DNA from: Bacteroidota bacterium
GTDB taxonomy: Bacteria > Bacteroidota > Bacteroidia > Cytophagales > Cytophagaceae
DNA: 64,000 nt
Reading direction: 5' to 3'
Assembly: GCA_023392125.1 (NCBI GenBank)
Contig: JAEVZS010000022.1
Span: forward strand, 1 to 64,000
In this document: piece by piece, positions 26,714 to 34,297 of the stretch
How positions within the stretch are numbered: the stretch's first letter is position 1
How the letters are laid out: each line of letters opens with the position of its first letter
Translations under genes and position numbers: made by a program
The notes under the pieces: model-generated
Told to the model about the DNA's origin: nothing
The model's database searches: none
What the model saw: the letters and a program-made list of their open reading frames with translations, nothing else

Positions 26714-27635
26714 AAAGATTCTTTTGACAGGCGCCAACGGCCTTTTAGGGCAGAAACTGGTAAAGCTTATTGCAGCTCAGGAGGGGTTCAGACTCGTTGC
26801 TACAGGCAGAGGAGCAAACCGCAATCCTGTACACGAAGAGCAACCCTATTCCTACATTCAGATGGATATAACCAATCCTGAGCAGGTAATGGACGTAATC
26901 AGTATGGAAAAACCAGCCTATATCATCCACACTGCAGCCATGACAAATGTAGATGAATGTGAAGAAGATAAAGAAGGCTGCCGGAAAAACAATGTAGATG
27001 CCGTACAATACCTGATCAAGGCCGCAGAAAAAAATAATGCATTCTTTCTGCATTTATCTACTGATTTCATTTTTGACGGTACTTCCGGCCCATACAGTGA
27101 GGAAGCAAAACCTTCTCCTGTCAGCTACTATGGTGAAAGTAAGCTCGAGGCTGAGCAGATTGTACAAAATTCATCGACAAAGTGGGCTATTGCCAGAACA
27201 GTGCTGGTATATGGCCTGGCACACGATATGAGCCGCAGCAACATTATACTCTGGGTCAAGAAAAGCCTCGAAGACAATAAGACGATACAGGTAGTAAACG
27301 ATCAGTGGCGTACTCCGACTCTGGCAGAAGATCTTGCCATGGGCTGTTTTCTTATTATACAAAATAATGCAACCGGCATATTCAATATTTCCGGAAAAGA
27401 TCTGCTAAATCCTTATCAGATGGCTGTAATGACAGCTGACTACTTTCAGCTGGATTCTTCACTGATCACCGAAACAGATGGCAGCAAGTTTCAACAAAAA
27501 GCGAAAAGACCACCCAAAACGGGATTTGATATCAGCAAAGCCCAAAAGATACTCGGTTATAATCCCTGTAGCTTTAAGCAGGGGATTGAAGTTCTTGCCA
27601 GGCAGCTAAATGAAATCAGCAAGCCGATCTCTTAA
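26706..27635 (+). CDS. RmlD-like sugar-nucleotide or NAD-dependent reductase (extended SDR)
   Basis: A 309-residue short-chain reductase of the dTDP-4-dehydrorhamnose reductase family. NAD-binding TGANGLLG lies at 8-15, STDFIFDG at 118-125, and the catalytic YGESK at 142-146 (Tyr142, Lys146). The ATG at 26706, inside the end of the cyclophilin gene, is preferred to 26679 because it begins directly at the Rossmann strand. No rmlA, B or C gene is adjacent, so a rhamnose role is only possible; some homologues have other substrates. Confidence 0.85.
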   Translation: MSKKILLTGANGLLGQKLVKLIAAQEGFRLVATGRGANRNPVHEEQPYSYIQMDITNPEQVMDVISMEKPAYIIHTAAMTNVDECEEDKEGCRKNNVDAVQYLIKAAEKNNAFFLHLSTDFIFDGTSGPYSEEAKPSPVSYYGESKLEAEQIVQNSSTKWAIARTVLVYGLAHDMSRSNIILWVKKSLEDNKTIQVVNDQWRTPTLAEDLAMGCFLIIQNNATGIFNISGKDLLNPYQMAVMTADYFQLDSSLITETDGSKFQQKAKRPPKTGFDISKAQKILGYNPCSFKQGIEVLARQLNEISKPIS

Positions 27636-27648
27636 ATGAAGTTATATT

Positions 27649-27702
27649 AAAAGCACTCCTGACGCGGGAAAATGTCCTGAAGCAATAACAGGAGTGCTTT
27701 TT
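27649..27702 (+). terminator. Intrinsic terminator of the rlmN unit
   Basis: AAAAGCACTCCTG pairs perfectly with CAGGAGTGCTTTT around a 28-base loop. Confidence 0.75.
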
Positions 27703-27808
27703 GCATTTCATCGACAATTTCTACCCGCATACCTGAAATATTGTCATGTATGGCTCTGGGATCAACCTACCGAAAAATACTTATTTTAATCCAAGAAACA
27801 CTTTCAGA

Positions 27809-27840
27809 TTTGCTTTCAATCAGTATTTGAAATACTTTTG
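27809..27840 (+). promoter_or_regulatory. Full-consensus promoter of a candidate noncoding RNA
   Basis: TTTG at 27809-27812, exactly 20 bases, then TACTTTTG at 27833-27840. Both elements and the spacing match the Bacteroidota consensus. No coding frame follows on this strand; a hairpin starts at about 27849. Confidence 0.7.
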
Positions 27841-27845
27841 AGTCA

Positions 27846-28044
27846 AAGAAAATCAATCAAGGGTGAAAGAACCTGACTGATTTTGTTCCGGATGAATCTA
27901 AAGATGTAATTCCGGCAGTAAATTTGATCTAAGATTTTTACGCGGCTAGGGTTAATGGTTTTTACTTTTTAATCCATAATAGTTGGTAAATAGGTTAATA
28001 AAATGGTTAGTGCCCTTCGGCTGGTTACCGAAGGGTATTTTTTT
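27846..28044 (+). ncRNA. Candidate structured noncoding RNA, about 200 nt
   Basis: The segment sits between a full-consensus promoter and an intrinsic terminator and has no credible coding frame. A 5' hairpin pairs AAAATCA (27849-27855) with TGATTTT (27878-27884) and continues with TC/GA and AGG/CCT pairs around a GTGAAAGAA loop. A second hairpin pairs CCGGA with TCCGG around ATC-TAAA-GAT. A third pairs GGGTTAA with TTAATCC. The RNA ends in CCCTTCGG/CCGAAGGG plus seven T. Flanking genes end or face away, so it is not a leader. Family unknown; 6S RNA would have this size, but I do not see its long closing stem. Confidence 0.55.
28013..28044 (+). terminator. Intrinsic terminator of the candidate ncRNA
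   Basis: CCCTTCGG, seven-base loop, CCGAAGGG, then T, A and seven T. On the other strand it may also serve the convergent methyltransferase gene. Confidence 0.85.
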
Positions 28045-28049
28045 GTATC

Positions 28050-28775
28050 TTAAAAATCTGTATTTCTCTTTTTTCCAACAATTCCTGTGGCACATCCATA
28101 GAAATACGATACAAAGCGTACTTCTAATCCGGCTCTGTCAAAAATCGCCGCCGCCTGCTTCGAGTCCCCAAACCTATCGGTATATTTCCAAAGCATTTTA
28201 TATTCGCGCGGATCACCAAGTAAAAGCTTGCCCAAAACAGGAATTAGTACATTAAGATAAAATGTATAGAAAAAAAGCAGTATTTTATTTTGTGGCTTTG
28301 AAATTTCAATAAATGAAAAATATCCTCCGGGTTTTACAACTCTAAAAACTTCCGATGCCAGCGTATTCAACTGATCCGAATCAAATGTTTTAAGCCCGAA
28401 GGCACATGTGAGTATATCAAATGTATTACTTTTCAGACTGTTGCTCAAAACATCCTGCTGCAAAATCACCACCTCATTATTAAACTCTTTCGTATTTTTC
28501 TCTTTAGCATATTGCAGCATCCCTTCCGAAAAGTCCACAGCCGTAAGCTTCGCTTTCGGAAACTTTTCCCTTATTCCGGACCATGTCTCTCCCATTCCTG
28601 TAAGCAAATCGATGATCTCTATTGTATCATTCGAAGAGCTAAGCAGATTCAGAAACTGCTTCCGCCAGCGCTCTGAAAATCCAAATGAAGTTATATAATT
28701 CATTCGCTCATACGAGCTACTCATTCTGTCAAAAAGTCCTTTTACAAAATCCCTGTTATATATATTTTCTTTCAT
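28050..28775 (-). CDS. ubiE: UbiE/MenG-type class I methyltransferase
   Basis: SAM-dependent C-methylation of a quinone precursor (demethylmenaquinone in Bacteroidota). The 241 residues start with the family pattern VKGLFDRMSSSYERMNYITSFG. The SAM loop is DLLTGMGETW near 56-65, altered from the usual DLACGTGD. VDFSEGMLQYAKEK follows near 80-93, and VLKPGG-type VVKPGGYFSFIEIS near 147-160. The altered SAM loop leaves open that this is a paralogue with another substrate. Confidence 0.78.
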   Translation of the reverse strand: MKENIYNRDFVKGLFDRMSSSYERMNYITSFGFSERWRKQFLNLLSSSNDTIEIIDLLTGMGETWSGIREKFPKAKLTAVDFSEGMLQYAKEKNTKEFNNEVVILQQDVLSNSLKSNTFDILTCAFGLKTFDSDQLNTLASEVFRVVKPGGYFSFIEISKPQNKILLFFYTFYLNVLIPVLGKLLLGDPREYKMLWKYTDRFGDSKQAAAIFDRAGLEVRFVSYFYGCATGIVGKKRNTDF

Positions 28776-28931
28776 TCAATACAATCTCCATTTGCTATTT
28801 CAATAAACCCTCTGATTGTTTTGCTTCTAAAATATGATAAATTCCTCATTTCTTCATTCTATTATTATGCAATTGATTAGCAGTTTTTTAATAAAACCTA
28901 TATCATTGCGGTACTTTTTAACCTAGCTGCT

Positions 28932-29765
28932 ATGAAAAGGCCTGTACAACGTCTAAGCAATTATTTCACTATTTCCGAGAAGGAAGCCAATGGTTTTATT
29001 ATCCTGAGCGGCATAATGCTCTTGCTTCTGGTATGCCCATACTGGTATCGTATCATTCACCAGCAATACGGGGCCGGAGAAAGTCAGCTGATTATAGCCT
29101 CCACGATAAATACCTCTGCGGATTATTCAGATGAAAGTTTTTCACTGTTCCCTTTTGATCCCAACAACGTTTCAGCAGAGGATCTGCATACCTTTGGACT
29201 TTCGGCATCGCTCGTACAACGAATAGAGAAATACCGGAACGCCGGAGGAAAATTTAAAATCAGATCCGATTTAAGAAAAATCTACGGATTTCCGGATGAG
29301 ATATACGCCAGACTCTATGATTTCATACAACTACCTGACTCTGTCATAATCAAAAGAAAAGCACCTTTAAAAGAAACTCCTCATATCAGCAAGATCAATA
29401 TTAACAGGGCAACGGAACAAGAGCTGCAAAGCTTAAAGGGTATTGGTCCCGTTTTATCCGGTCGTATCATAAAATACAGGGAACTGCTTGGAGGATATAT
29501 TTCTATTGATCAGCTAAAAGAAGTATACGGTATGGATACAGCGTTAGTTGACAGAATAAAAGCCAATCTTTTTGTCTCTCCCGATTTTTCGCCCAGGCAG
29601 ATTCTCCTGCAGGATAATCCATATCATCCGTATCTTAACAAGCAACAAAGAAAATGCCTGCTGGCGGTGAGGAAAAAATACCCGGATACTGTCGGCGAAA
29701 CGTTGATTGACTCCTGTGGATTTTCTCCGGAAGATATCATAAAACTCCGACCTTATCTGAAGTAA
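28932..29765 (+). CDS. Membrane-anchored helix-hairpin-helix protein (ComEA-like)
   Basis: A 277-residue protein with one membrane helix near 21-40. The outside or periplasmic part carries repeated helix-hairpin-helix domains. The first is around FDPNNVSAEDLHTFGLSASLV (about 75-120). The second is a canonical one with ININRATEQELQSLKGIGPVLSGRIIKYRE near 155-184. A divergent third repeat ends with FSPEDIIKLRPYL. Such proteins bind DNA, as ComEA does in uptake, but this one is longer, and no competence genes are nearby. It ends nine bases before the convergent Lrp gene. Confidence 0.8.
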   Translation: MKRPVQRLSNYFTISEKEANGFIILSGIMLLLLVCPYWYRIIHQQYGAGESQLIIASTINTSADYSDESFSLFPFDPNNVSAEDLHTFGLSASLVQRIEKYRNAGGKFKIRSDLRKIYGFPDEIYARLYDFIQLPDSVIIKRKAPLKETPHISKININRATEQELQSLKGIGPVLSGRIIKYRELLGGYISIDQLKEVYGMDTALVDRIKANLFVSPDFSPRQILLQDNPYHPYLNKQQRKCLLAVRKKYPDTVGETLIDSCGFSPEDIIKLRPYLK

Positions 29766-29774
29766 AAGGCATAT

Positions 29775-30245
29775 TTAAACAGGCATAATTTTGCTGTCCT
29801 TAAAGGTCGACAATACGACCATTGACTGCATATTGCCTATTTCTTCTATTTCGACAAGCTTGTTCAGAATCAGAGACTGATAAGAAGATATATCTTTGGT
29901 CAGAATTTTAAGAAGAAAGTCTCCTGCTCCGGTTATATGATGACATTCGACTACTTCCGGGATATTGTTGACTTTTTCTACAAATGCCATGATCTGACTC
30001 TTTTTATGACCGGCCAGGGTAACAAGAAGAAATATACTGACTCCTAGTCCCAGTTTTGCTGTATCAATTTCTGCATGATAACTTTTAATATACCCTGCAT
30101 TTTCGAGTTTTCGCACGCGCTCCAGAGTCGGCGCGGGAGAAAGCCCTACCTCCTGAGCCAGTTGTGCATTGGTGATTTTGCCGTTAGCTTGCAAAATCTC
30201 AAGTATTTTTCTATCGATCGGATCTAATTTTAATGCACTGCTCAT
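29775..30245 (-). CDS. Lrp/AsnC-family transcriptional regulator
   Basis: A 156-residue regulator. The N-terminal winged HTH reads LDPIDRKILEILQANGKITNAQLAQEVGLSPAPTLERVRKLENAGYIKSY in blocks across about 7-56. A C-terminal RAM effector domain includes HHITGAGDFLLKI near 102-114. The ATG at 30245 is chosen over a TTG at 30251. Lrp-type proteins sense amino acids. The divergently oriented glycan-polymerase-like gene starts about 100 bases away, so local control is possible but not shown. Confidence 0.92.
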   Translation of the reverse strand: MSSALKLDPIDRKILEILQANGKITNAQLAQEVGLSPAPTLERVRKLENAGYIKSYHAEIDTAKLGLGVSIFLLVTLAGHKKSQIMAFVEKVNNIPEVVECHHITGAGDFLLKILTKDISSYQSLILNKLVEIEEIGNMQSMVVLSTFKDSKIMPV

Positions 30246-30348
30246 GGACAAATAGACAATTTTTACGTTATATTTCCTGTTAAATTAACAATCCTTCATA
30301 ACATACCCAACATCTAAAAACCAAAGGTATAATTATTCCTGATTCACT

Positions 30349-31722
30349 ATGGGCTTTAAAGACCTGATTGTTACTCCATTTTTTCTAATCCTAATCTATT
30401 TTCTTGCCTATCGTTTTCGCCGGAAAATTGAGGATGCAGATCAAAAGGTCTTTTTCATACCAGCTTTAACTGTAAAAATAACCGGCGCTATTATGCTCGG
30501 TCTGATTTATCAGTTTTATTACGGCGGGGGTGATACATTCAATTTTATGAAACTTGGGACCGTCCATGTATATGATGCATTCTACAATGCGCCTTCCAAG
30601 TTTTTTGGACTGTTGTTGTCTGATGGGCAGAATGCAGCAAAACTGTACCCGTATTCATCCAGAATTTATCATTTTTCAGATCCATCTTCTTTTCTCATCA
30701 TTAAACTGGCATCAATAGCGGGCATATTTTCCCTTCATACATATTCGGTGATGGCTATCAGCTTTGCTCTTTTCAGCTTTTCCGGCAGCTGGGCTGTTTA
30801 CAGAACAGTTTGTCGCATATATCCTTTCCCATCATTTAAAAAAAAGGCTGCCTGGGCTATATTCTTCATTCCTTCTGTTTTCTTCTGGGGATCAGGATTA
30901 TTAAAAGACAGTATTACATTCGGGGCTGTTGGCTGGCTCTTCTACGCCTTCGCATATCTGCTTATTTTCCGGCAAAGACAACTAAGCTCATTTTTCATAT
31001 TGGTTTTCTCAATACTTCTGATCAAAACCATCAAAATCTATATCCTCATGTGCCTGATGCCGGCTTTGATCATATGGTTATTTTTCCACTTTGATTACAG
31101 GATAAAATCCTCATTGGTGAAGCTTTTCAGCAAGCCTGTACTTGCAATCCTGGCAATACTGTTTTCCTACTTTGCCGCCCACTATATAAGCATGGACAGT
31201 AACCGGTATAGCTTCGAAAACCTTTCCGGTACAGCTAAAACTACCTATGATTATCTGACATATATGAGCAAGATAGAGGGTGGCTCATACTACTCTTTGG
31301 GTGAAATAGACGGTTCTCCCCAATCCTTCATCAGCAAGGCTCCTGCAGCTATTAATGTCACCTTATTCAGGCCCTATCTGTGGGAATCAGGCAACCCGAT
31401 TATGTTGCTTTCTGCTATCGAGTCACTAAGTTTTCTGCTATTTACGATACTGGTATTTTATAAAACGGGTTTTTCTAAGAGCATACAAATTATACAAAAA
31501 GACCCTTTTCTGATTTTTGCTCTTACCTTTTCCCTTGCTTTTTCATTTGCAGTAGGCATATCTACTGCTAACTTTGGCACGCTGGTACGCTACAAAATCC
31601 CCATACTGCCCTTCTATCTGCTCTTTCTGGCCTTGCTGTATGAAAAAGGACAACGAAAAAAATTATTGCTGCACCAAAAAGCGGTCTTTCATAAAATACA
31701 GACCCCAAAAAACCAGATATAA
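30349..31722 (+). CDS. Multi-pass membrane protein, possible glycan polymerase or GT-C type enzyme
   Basis: A 457-residue protein with roughly ten or more hydrophobic segments. A conserved-looking loop YYGGGDTFNFMKLG follows the second helix (about 58-71), where GGDT and nearby acidic residues could be catalytic. It sits at the left edge of the surface-glycan locus, where a Wzy-type polymerase or lipid-linked glycosyltransferase is expected. No family motif is decisive. Its last 60 bases overlap the convergent UbiA-like gene. Confidence 0.6.
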   Translation: MGFKDLIVTPFFLILIYFLAYRFRRKIEDADQKVFFIPALTVKITGAIMLGLIYQFYYGGGDTFNFMKLGTVHVYDAFYNAPSKFFGLLLSDGQNAAKLYPYSSRIYHFSDPSSFLIIKLASIAGIFSLHTYSVMAISFALFSFSGSWAVYRTVCRIYPFPSFKKKAAWAIFFIPSVFFWGSGLLKDSITFGAVGWLFYAFAYLLIFRQRQLSSFFILVFSILLIKTIKIYILMCLMPALIIWLFFHFDYRIKSSLVKLFSKPVLAILAILFSYFAAHYISMDSNRYSFENLSGTAKTTYDYLTYMSKIEGGSYYSLGEIDGSPQSFISKAPAAINVTLFRPYLWESGNPIMLLSAIESLSFLLFTILVFYKTGFSKSIQIIQKDPFLIFALTFSLAFSFAVGISTANFGTLVRYKIPILPFYLLFLALLYEKGQRKKLLLHQKAVFHKIQTPKNQI

Positions 31723-32472
31723 GACATTGATACATAAGCCAATACTATCCTCATAAATCAGCAGCACGATAAGGTTGACCGGAATCAGAAGAAGATAAAA
31801 GCTAAGCTTAAACCATGGTTGCTTTCGATTAGGCATATCAAGCATATCCTTGCTGGCAAGGTAATTAATCATGCGATACAACACATAGTTGATCAGTACT
31901 ACAGGAAAGACGAGTCCCAGCTGCTGAATATAGAGAAAGGGTATAAGCGGTAAAATAAACCTGAGCAAAGCCAGACCGGTAAAGGTCAGAAACTTTACTT
32001 CTTTCTCCCTGATAAAATTATGAAGGCCAAAAATCAGAAGCAAAATAAAAACGAAGCAAAACCATAGTAAAGAAGCTACGTCAAACCAATAGGCAGCCAC
32101 CATTGCCACAATCACTCTGATCCCAATCCATGAGAGCACTTCCCATTCCTGCACTTCCCCATAGGCGCCCAGACGTAATCTCGGTTTATCCTCGTTTCGG
32201 GAAGCATAATAATCATTAACAATATAGCCTGTTTCATACAGTGCTATAAAGGGAATATACCCGAGGCAATAGGACAATAAAGCCTCTACCGGCGAAAAGC
32301 CGTTGAGATAACAGAGAATAAAAATACCGGCGCCCCATTCGTACCAGGCGTGAAAAAATATGGTCTGCCATCCTTTCAGACGAGTATCGTAAAAATACAG
32401 GAACGGTATGCAGTACTTCAGATAGTTCAGAGCCTGTCCGGGTACAGCAGTATTGGATTTAGTTTCTTCCAC
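31663..32472 (-). CDS. UbiA-like membrane prenyltransferase homologue
   Basis: A 269-residue protein with about seven to eight membrane helices. The cytoplasmic loop ETGYIVNDYYASRNEDKPR (about 80-98) resembles the UbiA Mg-pyrophosphate motif NDxxDxxxD (Asn86, Asp87, Glu94/Asp95), but the middle Asp is Ala90. Homologues such as the decaprenyl-phosphate phosphoribosyltransferase attach a phosphosugar to a polyprenyl carrier. A GTG start lies 46 bases inside the HAD gene, and the two are surely cotranslated. It would supply or modify a lipid-linked donor for the glycan locus; this is inference from a degenerate motif. Confidence 0.55.
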   Translation of the reverse strand: MEETKSNTAVPGQALNYLKYCIPFLYFYDTRLKGWQTIFFHAWYEWGAGIFILCYLNGFSPVEALLSYCLGYIPFIALYETGYIVNDYYASRNEDKPRLRLGAYGEVQEWEVLSWIGIRVIVAMVAAYWFDVASLLWFCFVFILLLIFGLHNFIREKEVKFLTFTGLALLRFILPLIPFLYIQQLGLVFPVVLINYVLYRMINYLASKDMLDMPNRKQPWFKLSFYLLLIPVNLIVLLIYEDSIGLCINVLYLVFWGLYFMKDRFLVQQ

Positions 32473-33077
32473 TTTTCTTCTTCTTTTTTATTGTGAATCA
32501 CTACAAAACTTTTGTGAGCATTCAGAACAAGTGTATAATCAGAGTAATTATCTGTTATAACTATCAGTTGTTTTCCTGCATATCTCTCTCTGACGGCATT
32601 TTCTTTGATACCCGTAAGATCCTTTTGTAAATACCCCTGGCATATGTCATCTGTATACTGAAGGACTGAGCTAAGATAATTAACTTTTAATTCTCTGGCA
32701 ATTACCTGGGCCACAGGATCAATGGTCGCCGAAACCAGACAGATTTCTATTCCCGTCTCCATGGCTGTCCGCACCATTTTATGTACGGGCTTTACTTCCT
32801 GTTCTTTCAGATACCCGAAATAAAACAGTGAAGCGCCCTCATAAAGTGTTTTCCGGTCAAATCCCTTAAGCAGGCAAAGCACCATTTTTTTGTGGATATC
32901 CTGACGGGAAATTGCAGATACTACAATCAGGCAGTAAAATACCGGACTTTTTCGGGAACATATCAAATGAAACAGCCAATATCGGGTCCTGTTCTTACTC
33001 CGAAGAAAGAAGCTGACAAAGTCATAGGTAGTATTTGAATAATATAATGTATCACAAATATCAACTATGTATATCAT
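32427..33077 (-). CDS. HAD-superfamily phosphatase-like protein
   Basis: A 216-residue HAD-fold protein. Motif I is VDICDTL (Asp6, Cys8, Asp9, Thr10), where the usual second Asp (+2) is Cys, as in the DxFDTL variants. Motif II is VSATID (Ser116), motif III Lys158 in GIKEN, and motif IV ITDNYSD (Asp176, Asp180). It probably removes a phosphate from a small metabolite or lipid-linked sugar phosphate. It overlaps the UbiA-like gene by 46 bases and the GT4 gene upstream by four, so it belongs to the glycan operon. HAD and UbiA domains are fused in some bacterial proteins, which supports a joint pathway. Confidence 0.75.
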   Translation of the reverse strand: MIYIVDICDTLYYSNTTYDFVSFFLRSKNRTRYWLFHLICSRKSPVFYCLIVVSAISRQDIHKKMVLCLLKGFDRKTLYEGASLFYFGYLKEQEVKPVHKMVRTAMETGIEICLVSATIDPVAQVIARELKVNYLSSVLQYTDDICQGYLQKDLTGIKENAVRERYAGKQLIVITDNYSDYTLVLNAHKSFVVIHNKKEEEKWKKLNPILLYPDRL

Positions 33078-34297
33078 GACAATACCTCTTTATAAGCATC
33101 ACAATATCTACGGACTGCATTTCTCAGATCATAATATGTTTCTGCTCTTACTCGCAAAGCCCCCGGATCGATTGCCATGAGCTCCTCCAGCCGGTCAACA
33201 GCCAGTCTCATTTCCGGCTCTGAAAAATCAGCCAATACTCTGCCTGCCTGCAAATCATTTACTATCTTTTCAACGTCGCCCACATCGCCATTGGTAACAA
33301 CGGGTATACCCATTGCAAAAAGTTCTCCGAGCTTTGTTGGTGAACTTGCTTTCTTCGAATAAGAAGTTTTGATAAAAGAAAGGCTCAGATCAGAAGCTCC
33401 CAGAAAAACAGGCACCTGCTCTCTCGAGGCGCTTACTATTTTTATCCGGTCTGCCGAAATAGCTAATGCCTCTGCCTTTTGTAAAATCCAGGAAGGTTTT
33501 TCGGCTGTAATAATCAGGAAAACAGCAAGCGGATATCGCTCAGCAATCAGAACAAAGAACCTTAACATTTCATCCAACAGATACCAGGTACCTACGGAAC
33601 CCAGATAACTTATAACAGGAGCAGCCTGAGATAAATCAAGATTTTCTTTTGCTTCAGCTTTTGTCCACTGATCTGGTACCATAAAATGGCTAAAGTCTGC
33701 ACTACAGGGAATGACGGTGAACGGGGCTCCCTGATAACTTGACCAGGAACGAATTTCCGCAACTGCATTTTCGGTTAATGAAACAATATAATCAGCATAC
33801 CTGATATAATCCCCTTCCTTTCGTTTGTATGCCTTGTAGGCCAAGCGATAAAGCGGATTATTCAGATTCCAGATCCCGCCATCGACCCGCTCATCCACCC
33901 AGAAACCACGCATATCAAAGAAGAATTTTGTACCAAAACGTTTCTTTAGCATAAGTCCGATTTCTGCTGCCACATAACTCCTGCAATGGACCATACTGAA
34001 CTTCTTTTCCTTATACAGGCTAATCGCCAGCTTCTTAATTCTTCGCTTATCCAGCAGTTTGGAAATCAGAGGCGGCTTCGTTGTGAATGGCAAAGGATAC
34101 CAATCTATACCATGCTTTTCACACAGCGCCCTGATCTTCTTCCCTTCTTTTTCAAACCGCTCTTTTTTCTCACAGCTAATCAGGGAAAAAGAGTATCCCT
34201 CTTTGCTCAACCCAATAATATAAGGCAATACCTGCGACTGACCCAGGGGATCAGTCATTCCGTCGTAGGATATATACAATATGGTTTTATCCGACAT
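33074..34297 (-). CDS. GT4-type glycosyltransferase
   Basis: A 407-residue GT-B enzyme of the glycosyltransferase 4 class. The N-terminal domain starts KTILYISYDGMTDPLGQSQ. The C-terminal domain has ISYLGSVGTWY near 224-234 and SPTKLGELFAMGIPVVTNGDVGD near 322-344, which matches the nucleotide-sugar-binding E-x7-E region. It transfers a sugar to a lipid-linked or protein-linked acceptor at the inner membrane. It overlaps asnB by 11 bases and the HAD gene by four. Confidence 0.9.
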   Translation of the reverse strand: MSDKTILYISYDGMTDPLGQSQVLPYIIGLSKEGYSFSLISCEKKERFEKEGKKIRALCEKHGIDWYPLPFTTKPPLISKLLDKRRIKKLAISLYKEKKFSMVHCRSYVAAEIGLMLKKRFGTKFFFDMRGFWVDERVDGGIWNLNNPLYRLAYKAYKRKEGDYIRYADYIVSLTENAVAEIRSWSSYQGAPFTVIPCSADFSHFMVPDQWTKAEAKENLDLSQAAPVISYLGSVGTWYLLDEMLRFFVLIAERYPLAVFLIITAEKPSWILQKAEALAISADRIKIVSASREQVPVFLGASDLSLSFIKTSYSKKASSPTKLGELFAMGIPVVTNGDVGDVEKIVNDLQAGRVLADFSEPEMRLAVDRLEELMAIDPGALRVRAETYYDLRNAVRRYCDAYKEVLS

